DNA of 64,000 bases, taken from NCBI GenBank assembly GCA_021647365.1, contig JAKIUW010000001.1, forward strand, positions 110,526 through 174,525, given 5' to 3'. Source of the stretch: Cocleimonas sp. GTDB taxonomy: Bacteria > Pseudomonadota > Gammaproteobacteria > Thiotrichales > Thiotrichaceae. The translations under genes and the position numbers were made by a program. Positions 8,836-17,284 of the stretch are shown here, in pieces (within the stretch, counting starts at the first letter, position 1; every line of letters begins with the position of its first letter). The notes below the pieces were generated by a model. The model saw only the letters and a program-made list of their open reading frames with translations, was not told the DNA's origin and searched no databases.

Positions 8836-9549
8836 TTATTTTTTAATTTCAACACTCTCTACTTTATTTTCTGGTGCCAAAATCGTACCTTTTACCTCTG
8901 AAGGCATTGGTATTTTAGCCTGCGTTTGAACAGATGGAGGCGCTACTTTTACTGCTGCTGGGGCAACTGCTTTAATCTCTTTTTTGGTAATTGGCTTTTG
9001 ATGTGCTGGTGCAGGTACTTTATTTTGTGCGTTTAAACGTGGAATAAACTGTGGTGCAACAGGCATTGCAGGCGCACGGTATTGAACATTTGGCATAGCA
9101 ATACCTGTATTACCCACTGAGTTTCCAAAGTTCCAAGGTTGGTTATTGCCATTTCCCCAGTTCATATTTGGCATGTTCCAGTTTGTGCCATTATTAAAAC
9201 CATTATTGCCGTTGTAGCCAGAGTTGCCATTGTTGCCCCAATTCATGGTTGGCATATTCCAATTAGAGCCGTTATTATTTCCCCAGGGCATAGTTGGCAT
9301 GTTCATGTTGCTGCCATTATTGTATCCGTTGCTGTTGTTACCCCAGTTCATTGTGGGCATGTTCCAGTTTGAACCATTGTTATAACCGGTGTTAGCGTTA
9401 TTACCATTGTTTCCCCAATTCATGTTGGGCATATTCCAATTTGAGCCGTTGTTATAACCATTGTTATTTCCCCAAGGCATATTGAAATTATTGGCGTGAG
9501 TGCTGATTGAGGAGACAAGTAAAACTGTTGAGATGATTATTTTTTTCAT
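8836..9549 (-). CDS. Secreted Asn/Gly/Trp repeat protein, sulfur globule protein candidate
   Basis: The 237-residue protein has a clear signal peptide (MKKIIISTVLLVSSISTHA). Residues 20-150 consist of about six imperfect repeats, each opening NMPxMNWGNN or NMPWGNNN and padded by NGYNNGSNW. The last 85 residues are Pro/Ala/Lys-rich with no repeats. There is no Cys. Secreted Gly/Asn/aromatic-rich proteins of this kind coat periplasmic sulfur deposits (Sgp proteins) in sulfur oxidisers. The SoxK-like gene at 48209 makes that reading plausible, but it is inference; a generic surface or adhesive protein is the alternative. The gene is monocistronic, with a terminator 20 bp after its stop and cmk divergent. 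Confidence 0.7.
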   Translation of the reverse strand: MKKIIISTVLLVSSISTHANNFNMPWGNNNGYNNGSNWNMPNMNWGNNGNNANTGYNNGSNWNMPTMNWGNNSNGYNNGSNMNMPTMPWGNNNGSNWNMPTMNWGNNGNSGYNGNNGFNNGTNWNMPNMNWGNGNNQPWNFGNSVGNTGIAMPNVQYRAPAMPVAPQFIPRLNAQNKVPAPAHQKPITKKEIKAVAPAAVKVAPPSVQTQAKIPMPSEVKGTILAPENKVESVEIKK

Positions 9550-9700
9550 AATTTAATCCTTTTCAAATGAATTTAAATGAGGGAGAAGAGAGTAATAGTA
9601 TATTCGCATATTCTAATATAGTTTAAACTCTTTAATAATTTTGTCAAGAACAGGCATAATCGCATCATTATCAACAAAAAGTAGTGTTAGGTATTACATT

Positions 9701-10399
9701 ATGTTTCAAAATAATATGTCCCAAAAAAAACCACCTGTTATAACGATTGATGGCCCTGCAGGATCGGGTAAAGGTACAATTTCTCAAAAAGTAGCCGAAC
9801 AACTCGGCTGGAATATTTTGGATAGCGGGGCGTTGTATCGTCTTGTTGCACTTGCCGCAGAGAAAAAAGATGTCGATTTTGATACGGAAGATAGTTTGTC
9901 AGAAATTGCAGAAGCGTTGGATGTAACTTTCACGCCTTGTGCGGGTGGAGGAGTAGCTATTTTATTGGAAGGTGACGATGTTAGTTTGGCAATTCGCTCC
10001 GAAGATTGCGGTTGTGCTGCTTCTAAAGTTGCCGCTGTTAAGCCTGTTCGTGCGGCATTATTAGAAAGACAACGCCGTTTTTTAGATTTACCGGGCTTAG
10101 TGGCTGATGGTCGTGATATGGGAACGGTGGTTTTCCCAGACGCGAAGGTCAAAATATTTCTCACAGCCAGCGCTGAAATAAGGGCAGAGAGAAGGTTGAA
10201 ACAGTTGAAAGAACAGGGGATAAATGCTAATCTGCGCGGCTTGATTGATGATATTGAGGAACGCGATGCTCGCGATATGAATCGTAAAGACGCGCCTCTT
10301 GTTCCAGCTGATGATGCCATCATAATCGACACGGGGAAATCCACGATTGATGAGGTAGTTTCTGAGGTGATGGATACGGTTAAAAACGTTTATTCATAA
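9701..10399 (+). CDS. cmk: Cytidylate kinase
   Basis: Cmk phosphorylates CMP and dCMP with ATP. The P-loop is IDGPAGSGKGTISQ. Further signatures are LDSGALYR, VADGRDMGTVVFP (catalytic and NMP-binding Arg and Asp) and the LID-like AEIRAERRLKQL and DIEERDARDMNR. I start at the ATG at 9701, which follows TTAGG at about 8 bp; the open frame extends to 9641 without family sequence, and the ATG at 9716 is an alternative. The result is 232 residues, the usual size. rpsA follows, as in most gammaproteobacteria, after about 207 bp. The usual upstream aroA is absent, replaced by the divergent repeat-protein gene. Confidence 0.95.
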   Translation: MFQNNMSQKKPPVITIDGPAGSGKGTISQKVAEQLGWNILDSGALYRLVALAAEKKDVDFDTEDSLSEIAEALDVTFTPCAGGGVAILLEGDDVSLAIRSEDCGCAASKVAAVKPVRAALLERQRRFLDLPGLVADGRDMGTVVFPDAKVKIFLTASAEIRAERRLKQLKEQGINANLRGLIDDIEERDARDMNRKDAPLVPADDAIIIDTGKSTIDEVVSEVMDTVKNVYS

Positions 10400-10606
10400 A
10401 CTCATCAGTTATTAGTGATATGAAACAACATTTAATTTTTGTGACGATGTAGAAAGCCCGTTGAAATCAAATTCCAACTTTTACATTTGTTGCTTTATGA
10501 ACACTTTAGGCTGCGCTCTTAACTTCATTTGTTACGATAGTGCTTAAAGTTTAATTTGACCGATAGCATGGGTTTGCTAACGTAATATTTATATATAGGT
10601 TTTACC

Positions 10607-12274
10607 ATGAGTGAAAGTTTTGCGGAGTTGTTTGAAGAAAGTCTAACGTATATCGAGATGAACCCTGGTTCTTTGATCAGTGCGACCATCGTTGATGTAA
10701 CTCCAGATTTTGTAACAGTAAGTGCTGGCCTTAAATCAGAAGGCGTTATTCCAGCCGAAGAATTTAAAAATGAAGCAGGTGAATTAACCGCCAAAGTTGG
10801 TGATGTTATTGAAGTTGCTTTAGAAAGTGTTGAAGATGGATTTGGTGAAACCAAACTATCTCGTGAGAAAGCTCGCCGTCTACGTGCGTGGGAGATTCTA
10901 CAAGAAGCACTTGATAATGATGAAATCATCACAGGTGTGATCACTGGCAAGGTTAAAGGTGGATTCACCGTTGAGCTTGGTGATATTCGCGCCTTCCTTC
11001 CTGGTTCATTAGTTGATGTGCGTCCTGTACGCGATACGGCTTACCTTGAAGGCAAAGATCTAGAATTCAAATTAATCAAACTTGATCAAAAACGTAACAA
11101 CGTCGTTGTTTCTCGTCGTGCTGTTGTTGAAGATGAGTACAGTGTTGAGCGTGAAGAACTTCTTGAGTCAATCGAAGAAGGCAAGCAAATCAAAGGTGTT
11201 GTTAAGAACCTTACTGATTACGGCGCGTTCATCGACTTGGGTGGCATTGACGGTCTACTACATATCACAGATATGGCTTGGAAACGCGTTAAGCATCCAT
11301 CAGAAGTACTTGAAATTGGTACAGAAATTGATGTTATGGTTCTTAAGTTCGACAAAGAAAAGAGCCGCGTATCATTAGGCCTTAAACAACTAGGCGATGA
11401 TCCATGGCAGGATCTAGTACGTCGTTACCCTGTAAATACGGTGCTTACAGGTAAAGTGAGTAACCTTACAGACTACGGTTGTTTCGTTGAAATTGAAGAT
11501 GGTGTTGAAGGACTTGTACACGTATCTGAAATGGATTGGACCAACAAAAACGTTAACCCAGCAAAAGTGGTAACACTTGGCGATGAAGTAGACATCATGA
11601 TCCTTGAGATTGATGCTGACCGTCGTCGTATCTCTCTTGGTATGAAGCAATGTAAATCAAACCCGTGGGATGACTTTGCTAAGACTGCTGCGAAAGGTGA
11701 TCAAGTTAAAGGCGTTATCAAATCAATCACTGACTTCGGAATCTTTATTGGTCTTGAAGGTGGAATTGATGGATTGGTTCACTTATCTGATATTTCTTGG
11801 AGTGTTCCAGGCGAAGAAGCAGTACGTGAATATAAAAAGGGCGATGAAGTTGACGCGGTTATACTTGCTGTTGACCCTGAACGTGAGCGTATATCTCTAG
11901 GTGTTAAGCAACTAGATCAAGATCCATTCTCGTTATTTGTTGCGGCTCACGAAAAAGGTAGTATTGTAAAAGGTACTATCACTGAAGTGACGGCTAAGAT
12001 GGCTAAGATTGATCTTGGTGAAAACATCGAAGGTGTTTTACGCGCTTCTGAAATCTCTCGTGATCGTGTTGAAGATGCAACAACAATCTTGAAAGTTGGC
12101 GAAGAAGTTGAAGCGAAGTTTATGGGCGTTGACCGTAAAACGCGTGCGATTAACTTATCTATCAAAGCGAAAGATTACGCTGAAGAAGCTGAAGTATTGA
12201 AAGAGTACTCTGGAAGTAGTACTTCTACTACCGGAACGCTTGGTGATATTTTCAAAGAGCAACTTGATAAGTAA
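10607..12274 (+). CDS. rpsA: 30S ribosomal protein S1
   Basis: S1 binds mRNA leaders and helps unfold them on the 30S subunit. At 555 residues it has the full six-domain layout of gammaproteobacterial S1: two degenerate N-terminal S1 domains that dock on the ribosome (about 20-90 and 105-172), then four RNA-binding S1 repeats (about 192-260, 277-347, 364-434, 451-520). The strong repeats carry the GAFIDLGG / GCFVEIEDGVEGLVHVSE type core and end in RRISLGMKQ-like blocks. The ATG at 10607 follows ATATAGG. The 207-bp leader holds a small hairpin at 10564-10579; S1 autoregulates through its leader in E. coli, so control here is likely. Codon use looks optimised. Confidence 0.98.
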   Translation: MSESFAELFEESLTYIEMNPGSLISATIVDVTPDFVTVSAGLKSEGVIPAEEFKNEAGELTAKVGDVIEVALESVEDGFGETKLSREKARRLRAWEILQEALDNDEIITGVITGKVKGGFTVELGDIRAFLPGSLVDVRPVRDTAYLEGKDLEFKLIKLDQKRNNVVVSRRAVVEDEYSVEREELLESIEEGKQIKGVVKNLTDYGAFIDLGGIDGLLHITDMAWKRVKHPSEVLEIGTEIDVMVLKFDKEKSRVSLGLKQLGDDPWQDLVRRYPVNTVLTGKVSNLTDYGCFVEIEDGVEGLVHVSEMDWTNKNVNPAKVVTLGDEVDIMILEIDADRRRISLGMKQCKSNPWDDFAKTAAKGDQVKGVIKSITDFGIFIGLEGGIDGLVHLSDISWSVPGEEAVREYKKGDEVDAVILAVDPERERISLGVKQLDQDPFSLFVAAHEKGSIVKGTITEVTAKMAKIDLGENIEGVLRASEISRDRVEDATTILKVGEEVEAKFMGVDRKTRAINLSIKAKDYAEEAEVLKEYSGSSTSTTGTLGDIFKEQLDK

Positions 12275-12314
12275 TTATCAAATTTGATGAAAAAACAAGT
12301 TAGCAAATAAATAT

Positions 12315-12334
12315 GTACTAATACATATTAGTAC
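12315..12334. repeat. Perfect 20-bp inverted repeat after rpsA
   Basis: GTACTAATA-CA-TATTAGTAC, followed by TGTTTT. It lies between the rpsA stop and the intrinsic terminator. It may be a weak first terminator or an RNA 3'-end protection hairpin. Confidence 0.6.
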
Positions 12335-12346
12335 TGTTTTGAAAGA

Positions 12347-12380
12347 AGCTGGTTATGTTATTGCATAATCGGCTTTTTTT
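12347..12380 (+). terminator. Intrinsic terminator after rpsA
   Basis: AGCTGGTTATG, loop TTATTG, CATAATCGGCT, then seven T. The stem pairs fully if two G-U pairs are allowed, and the T run follows directly. It separates rpsA from ihfB, which must then have its own promoter in 12381-12459. Confidence 0.85.
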
Positions 12381-12459
12381 ATGTAAATTCAGTTGCTTAT
12401 TAGATTTTCTAGTCTACAATATATTGTAGAATTTGTATGAAAACAAAGAGAGGGAAAAA

Positions 12460-12765
12460 GTGACCAAATCAGAAATTATCAATATTCTTTCAAGAAAACA
12501 AAGCCATTTGAGTAGCAAGGATATTGAGTTATCTGTAAAAATTCTGCTAGAACAAATGAGTGATACTTTAACGAATGGCGCAAGAATAGAAATTCGTGGA
12601 TTTGGTAGTTTTTCTCTACATCATCGTGCTGCTAGAAGTGGACGTAACCCTAAAACAGGCGAGCAGGTTTTGTTATCTTCTAAACACGTTCCTCATTTTA
12701 AGCCAGGCAAAGAACTGCGCGAGCGTATTAACGAGTCAAAAGATAATTTTGCTATCCAAGATTAA
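12460..12765 (+). CDS. ihfB: Integration host factor beta subunit
   Basis: IhfB pairs with IhfA to bend DNA sharply at specific sites. I start at the GTG at 12460 (VTKSEI), which has GAGAGGGA just upstream and gives 101 residues, the family size; the open frame beginning at 12433 adds nine unlikely residues. The minor-groove arm motif RNPKTGE lies at residues 62-68, with the intercalating Pro at 64. GARIEIRGFGSF and HFKPGKELRERI are intact. The position between rpsA and lapB is the gammaproteobacterial norm. lapA, usually next, is missing: only 75 bp separate this gene from lapB. Confidence 0.95.
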   Translation: MTKSEIINILSRKQSHLSSKDIELSVKILLEQMSDTLTNGARIEIRGFGSFSLHHRAARSGRNPKTGEQVLLSSKHVPHFKPGKELRERINESKDNFAIQD

Positions 12766-12840
12766 TTTTTACTTTAGCCGAGTTAATTTAGACACGCATC
12801 AAAATATACACGTTTATCCATCATTTACTGATTATAAAAA

Positions 12841-14037
12841 ATGGTAGAAATATTATTACTGTTATTGCCACTAGCATTCTTTGCTGGTTGGCGAGCTTCT
12901 CGAAAAAAATTAATACGAAATCAAAAGAAGCAACAGCAACTCTCTGGACACTTTGTTAAAGGTGTCAATTTCCTTTTAAGTGAAGAGCCTGATAAAGCTC
13001 TTGAGGTTTTCCTTAATTACCCTGATATTGACGAATATACAGCTGAAACTTTTCAATTACTCGGCGACTCGTTCCGTAATCGCGGTGAGGTTGAACGTGC
13101 TTTACGCGTGCATCAAAACCTCATCGCCAGAACGAATCTAAATTCAAAACAAAAACAAAAAGCCATGTTTTCATTAGGGGAGGACTTTTATGCAGCAGGG
13201 ATGTTAGATAGAGCAGAAGGTGTTTTTCAAGAATTATTAAAGAACAACCAATCCAATAAACACATTACAAAAGCTGCTGTTTGCTCTTCATTGCGCACTA
13301 TTTATGAGCAAACACAAGAATGGCAAAAAGCTATAGATGCTACCGATTGCTATAAAAAATCAAATAAGAAAAAAGAGGGTTCAAGTACCGCTACCGCCTT
13401 AAACAGCAAATCCTTAATTGCACACTATTATTGTGAGCTTGCCGATGGAGCATTACAACAAGGAAAGCTCAATGACGTTGATGTGCTAATTGAAAAAGTA
13501 AAAGGTGTTTACAAGCAATCGACACGTTTAATGACTTTACAAGGGGATATCGAGTTTCACCAAAAAAGATTCAAGCTTGCACTGAATAAATACCTTATTG
13601 CCATTAAAAGTGATAGTCGTTTGTTGAGTATGCTATTTGAAAATCTTGAAGAGTCTGCGCTAGCAATCAATGATATTGAATCATTACAAACACAATTATT
13701 ATCCCTGTATAAAAAGAAAAAAGATAAAACTGTTTATGAAAAATTACTTATTTTGGCTAAAAAATATGGTAGTTCGAAGGCAATTGATGAGCTAGTTGAA
13801 AAAGAGCTACCCAAAGAAAAACTGAATATTGAATCAATTTTTAATACTTCGGAATATATAAAGTCTCATAGTGAAAATATTGATGCAGAAAAAGGTTTAG
13901 AATTAGTCACGCAATCACTGTCGAATTATTTGCAAGGAGTGCCTGCTTTTCGTTGTGAGCATTGTGGTTATAAAATGCATGATTATTTGTGGCGTTGCCC
14001 AGCATGCCAAGAGTGGGATACTATTGATCACGCTTAA
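12841..14037 (+). CDS. lapB: LPS assembly protein LapB (YciM)
   Basis: LapB is an inner-membrane-anchored cytoplasmic TPR protein that directs FtsH to LpxC and so limits LPS synthesis. The N-terminal helix (residues 2-18) is the anchor, and RASRKKL follows on the cytoplasmic side. TPR-like helices fill residues 45-330. The C-terminus has the rubredoxin-like zinc ribbon with two CxxC pairs (372-375 and 386-389). The length of 398 is close to the family's 389. LapA, the usual partner encoded just upstream, is absent here, so LapB may work alone or lapA lies elsewhere. The start ATG at 12841 lacks a strong ribosome-binding site. pyrF follows after 153 bp. Confidence 0.94.
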   Translation: MVEILLLLLPLAFFAGWRASRKKLIRNQKKQQQLSGHFVKGVNFLLSEEPDKALEVFLNYPDIDEYTAETFQLLGDSFRNRGEVERALRVHQNLIARTNLNSKQKQKAMFSLGEDFYAAGMLDRAEGVFQELLKNNQSNKHITKAAVCSSLRTIYEQTQEWQKAIDATDCYKKSNKKKEGSSTATALNSKSLIAHYYCELADGALQQGKLNDVDVLIEKVKGVYKQSTRLMTLQGDIEFHQKRFKLALNKYLIAIKSDSRLLSMLFENLEESALAINDIESLQTQLLSLYKKKKDKTVYEKLLILAKKYGSSKAIDELVEKELPKEKLNIESIFNTSEYIKSHSENIDAEKGLELVTQSLSNYLQGVPAFRCEHCGYKMHDYLWRCPACQEWDTIDHA

Positions 14038-14084
14038 TTTCCGTGCCTACTCATATCACTCCTAATCTTTATCATTACTGCGTT

Positions 14085-14168
14085 GGAAAATCATTACTTG
14101 CAGTAGCAAGCTCAAATTTTCCGCCTTGTACTGATAAATATTAGAAGCAATCTGAGCAGACACTGCTC
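14085..14168 (+). promoter_or_regulatory. Structured leader upstream of pyrF
   Basis: Two hairpins precede pyrF. The first is nested, with GGAAAAT (14085-14091) pairing ATTTTCC (14116-14122) around TTGC-AGTA-GCAA. The second is GAGCAG-ACA-CTGCTC (14154-14168), followed by TGTATTTT. The second resembles an attenuator or weak terminator 22 bp before the start codon. A regulatory role is inference. Confidence 0.4.
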
Positions 14169-14190
14169 TGTATTTTAAGGGAACAAAAAC

Positions 14191-14880
14191 ATGTCTAGTA
14201 AATTAATTATCGCTTTGGATTATCCAACCGCTGAGCAAGCATTACACTTTGTAAAAAACCTGTCGCCAGAGTGTTGCAAGCTAAAGGTTGGCTTTGAGTT
14301 ATTTGTAGCGGCAGGTCCTGATTTTGTGAAGCGGCTTGTTGATCAGGGTTATGATGTTTTTTTGGATCTAAAATTTCATGATATACCTAACACCGTTGCT
14401 TCTGCTTGTCGAAGTGCGGCTAACTTGGGTGTATGGATGATGAACGTTCATGCCAGTGGTAGTGACAAAATGATGGCCGCTGCTAAGCAGGCTTTGTTGC
14501 AAATTGATTCGCCAGCTAAATTGATAGCCGTAACCGTTTTAACCTCGATGGATAAGGAACAATTAGCGTTAAGTAATGTGACTTTAGCGCCAGAGGAGCA
14601 AGTTAAAAGTCTGGCCCAACTTACACAGAAATCGGGATTGGATGGCGTAGTTTGCTCGGCACAAGAGGCTAAGATGCTCAGAGAAACCTTAGGAAAAGAC
14701 TTCTTGTTAGTTACGCCAGGGATTCGACCACAAGGGGCAGATATTGGAGATCAAAGTCGTGTAATGACTCCAGCCGCTGCATCAAAAGCGGGTGTTAGCT
14801 ATATTGTTGTTGGAAGGCCGATTACACAATCAGCTAACCCTTTGGATGTTATTGATCAGATCAATATTGATATGTCATAG
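14191..14880 (+). CDS. pyrF: Orotidine 5'-phosphate decarboxylase
   Basis: PyrF makes UMP by decarboxylating OMP, the last de novo pyrimidine step. The 229-residue protein shows ALDYP near the N-terminus, KVGFELF (Lys32 in the substrate pocket), the catalytic DLKFHDIP with Lys61 and Asp64, VHASGS, VLTSM, GVVCSA, LLVTPGIRP and the phosphate-binding YIVVGRPIT. The ATG at 14191 has a good upstream AAGGGAA. The lapB-pyrF order is typical of gammaproteobacteria. The gene ends 26 bp before a G-tract repeat that separates it from the convergent mgtE. Confidence 0.98.
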   Translation: MSSKLIIALDYPTAEQALHFVKNLSPECCKLKVGFELFVAAGPDFVKRLVDQGYDVFLDLKFHDIPNTVASACRSAANLGVWMMNVHASGSDKMMAAAKQALLQIDSPAKLIAVTVLTSMDKEQLALSNVTLAPEEQVKSLAQLTQKSGLDGVVCSAQEAKMLRETLGKDFLLVTPGIRPQGADIGDQSRVMTPAAASKAGVSYIVVGRPITQSANPLDVIDQINIDMS

Positions 14881-14905
14881 CGTTCTATTCACACCCATAA
14901 CATGC

Positions 14906-14931
14906 ATCATGTAAAAGTAGGGGGGTGTGCT
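14906..14931 (+). repeat. G-tract repeat, solo arm (GTAG variant)
   Basis: ATCATGTAAAAGTA plus six G plus TGTGCT. It lies between the convergent pyrF and mgtE ends. Confidence 0.8.
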
Positions 14932-14963
14932 TCCTGACATTATTTACGCATTTACGTTATACA

Positions 14964-16346
14964 CTAAATCAGTGAACGAATGTAAGGCAATAACATTGCA
15001 GCAAGGCCAAGCACAGCCATATAACCAACAATATCAGTAACGGTTGTTAGTAGAACACTGCCTGCTAGCGCAGGATCAATATCTAACTTACGCAACACAA
15101 TTGGTAAAAGTACACCCGCAAGTGGCGCTAAAAGTAGATTGAGTAACATGGCAATTGCCATGACGATACCGATTCCCGCGTCGTGGAATATAAAATAGGA
15201 TATTGCAAAAACGACAACGGCCCAAATAACCCCGTTGATGAGTCCAAGTAACAATTCTTTTATTAACAAAGACTTTGTATTGCTTTTAACGATTTGACCT
15301 AAAGCTAAACCACGGATAACCAAAGTGAGAGTTTGACTGCCTGCAATGCCACCCATACTGGGTACAATACTCATCAATACGGCTAAAGCAATTGCTGCTT
15401 CTAAGGTTTCGGTAAATTGTTTTATTACCCATGCCGCTAAAAAAGCGGTGAGTAGATTTGTTCCGAGCCACAGTGCACGTCGCTTTACACTGGTTAGGAC
15501 AGGTGCGAATAAGTCTTCTTCTTCATTTAGACCTGCCATTCCCATCATTGAATGTTCGGCATCATCTCGGATAACGTCAACCACGTCATCAATGGTGATC
15601 CGTCCAAGTAATTTCCCATTATGATCAACAACGGGGGCAGAAATTAAGTCTCGATCCTCAAACAGACTAGCTACTTCTCTGCTCGACATATCCGCTGGAA
15701 TAGCAGGGTGTTCGTTATCAACAATATCTTGAATATTTTGATCCGGTTGATTAGTTAATAAATCAGAGAGAGAAACAATTCCTAGATACTTCTCATATTT
15801 ATCAATAATAATGAGCGTGTCGGTATGCGAAGGTAATTCATCCTGCAAGCGCAGGTAACGGAGCACCACATCTATATTAACATCTGCACGGGTAGTAAGG
15901 ACTTCTGTGTCCATCATTCCGCCAGCGGTGTCTTCATCATAAACTAAAACGGCTTCAACACGCTGGCGTTGTTGGCGACTTAATCCTGCAAGTGTTTGCT
16001 CGATTAAAGCACTGGGTAGGCTTTGTATAAAATCTGCAATATCATCGACATCTAGGTCTTTTACTGCTTCGATGAGTTCACCAGATTCCATCTCACCCAC
16101 AAGGCTAGCGCGCGCTTCTTCTCCTAACTCAATGAGGGTTTCACCTTCATTTTCTGTATTGATTAATTCCCAAAGAAAACGACGGCGAGTAGGGGGAGAT
16201 GATTCAAGTAAATGAGCAATTTCACCGGGATGCATGGCATTAATCATGCTTTGCAGCTGATTTAGAGAACCAGTTTCTATCACATCAGAAAGACGTTCAA
16301 GTCGTTGCTCAGTGTTTTGATGTAATTGATTTTCCATGCGAAACAT
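14964..16346 (-). CDS. mgtE: Magnesium transporter MgtE
   Basis: MgtE is a dimeric Mg2+ channel gated by its cytoplasmic domains. The 460-residue protein has the N-terminal superhelical MgtE-N domain (about 20-135, with HPGEIAHLLES and DVDDIADFIQSLP), two CBS domains (about 140-265, with DEDTAGGMMDTE and PVVDHNGKLLGRITIDDV), and a membrane domain of about five helices from residue 290 on. The pore segment contains GGIAGSQTLTLVIRGLALGQI, which matches the family pore motif. The annotated start is the ATG at 16346; the ATG at 16337 is equally possible, and neither has a clear ribosome-binding site. In some gammaproteobacteria mgtE follows the rpoN-rapZ cluster, as it does here. Confidence 0.95.
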   Translation of the reverse strand: MFRMENQLHQNTEQRLERLSDVIETGSLNQLQSMINAMHPGEIAHLLESSPPTRRRFLWELINTENEGETLIELGEEARASLVGEMESGELIEAVKDLDVDDIADFIQSLPSALIEQTLAGLSRQQRQRVEAVLVYDEDTAGGMMDTEVLTTRADVNIDVVLRYLRLQDELPSHTDTLIIIDKYEKYLGIVSLSDLLTNQPDQNIQDIVDNEHPAIPADMSSREVASLFEDRDLISAPVVDHNGKLLGRITIDDVVDVIRDDAEHSMMGMAGLNEEEDLFAPVLTSVKRRALWLGTNLLTAFLAAWVIKQFTETLEAAIALAVLMSIVPSMGGIAGSQTLTLVIRGLALGQIVKSNTKSLLIKELLLGLINGVIWAVVVFAISYFIFHDAGIGIVMAIAMLLNLLLAPLAGVLLPIVLRKLDIDPALAGSVLLTTVTDIVGYMAVLGLAAMLLPYIRSLI

Positions 16347-16382
16347 CTGGATTGAAAGTTGGATGCTAGTCTAGCAGAACAG

Positions 16383-16407
16383 GCATGTAAAAGTAGGGGG
16401 GTGTGCT
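16383..16407 (+). repeat. G-tract repeat, solo arm (GTAG variant)
   Basis: GCATGTAAAAGTA plus six G plus TGTGCT, in the 89-bp gap between mgtE and rapZ. Both genes are on the minus strand, so a transcript from rapZ into mgtE would cross it. Confidence 0.8.
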
Positions 16408-16435
16408 TTTAAAACCCTAAGCAACGAAATAAATA

Positions 16436-17284
16436 TTAATCAAGTTCGCGATGTTGAATTATCACAGAGTCTTTATAAATCTTACTAAAGTAGGCGGCTA
16501 ATTTTTCAGTTAAATACACCGAACGATGATGACCGCCAGTGCAGCCTATCGAAATAGTCAAATATGCGCGCTGGCTTGAGATAATGTGTGGAATCCATGT
16601 TTCAATATAGGTTTTTAAATCACCTTCCATTTTATTGACTAGCTCTTGGGAAGAAAGCCATTCAATTACATTATATTCCAAACCCGTATGCCCACGAAGC
16701 TCAGGCACCCAATAAGGGTTGGGCAAACACCTTACATCGAATAAATAATCAGAGTCTCTGGGTGTGCCATATTTAAAACCAAAGGATTGAAACATGAGAG
16801 ATAAAGACTGATTTTCTGTTCCACAGATTCGTTTTTTAATCTGTTTTGATAACTCATAAATATCGGTGGTACTGGTGTCGATTTGAATATCAGAAATTTC
16901 ACGTATAGGAGCGAGTAGCTCATATTCTTTTATAATCGTGTTGCGCAAGGTTGTATCGGCATCTGAGAGTGGATGCCTACGACGTGTTTCATCATAGCGC
17001 TTCATTAAAACCGCTTTCCCCGCGTACAAATAAATAATATCTGTTTTGAACTGATCTTTGAGGCGGGAGACAATTTTAGGGAATTCTTCTAAATACTTTT
17101 GCCCACTACGTGCATCAATACCAATAGCAACTTTTTTACTTTCTAATAACCTATTTGTTTTTAATGCACTATCAAGTAGTTCTAAGGGAAGATTATCAAT
17201 GCAGAAATAACCTTGATCTTCTAAGGTATGTAACGCGTGTGACTTTCCTGCGCCGGACATTCCGCTAACAATTACTAAATGCAT
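16436..17284 (-). CDS. rapZ: RNase adapter protein RapZ
   Basis: In enterobacteria RapZ binds GlcN6P and small RNAs and hands GlmZ to RNase E. The 282-residue protein has the P-loop GMSGAGKS at residues 8-15 and a second nucleotide-binding block, GIDARSG. The C-terminal domain has FGFKYGTPRDSDYLFDVR, LPNPYW, the conserved ISIGCTGGHHRSV, and a HRELD end. It follows ptsN with no gap (the ptsN stop is directly followed by the rapZ ATG), so translation is coupled. No npr gene follows, unlike E. coli; a repeat and mgtE come next. Whether a GlmZ/GlmY system exists here cannot be seen. Confidence 0.96.
   Translation of the reverse strand: MHLVIVSGMSGAGKSHALHTLEDQGYFCIDNLPLELLDSALKTNRLLESKKVAIGIDARSGQKYLEEFPKIVSRLKDQFKTDIIYLYAGKAVLMKRYDETRRRHPLSDADTTLRNTIIKEYELLAPIREISDIQIDTSTTDIYELSKQIKKRICGTENQSLSLMFQSFGFKYGTPRDSDYLFDVRCLPNPYWVPELRGHTGLEYNVIEWLSSQELVNKMEGDLKTYIETWIPHIISSQRAYLTISIGCTGGHHRSVYLTEKLAAYFSKIYKDSVIIQHRELD

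Noticed and set aside
9139..9480. DNA tandem repeat array as a separate element, and the + strand reading frame at 9139
   Set aside because: The DNA repeats are the coding repeats of the exported Asn/Gly/Trp protein; the opposite-strand frame is its shadow.
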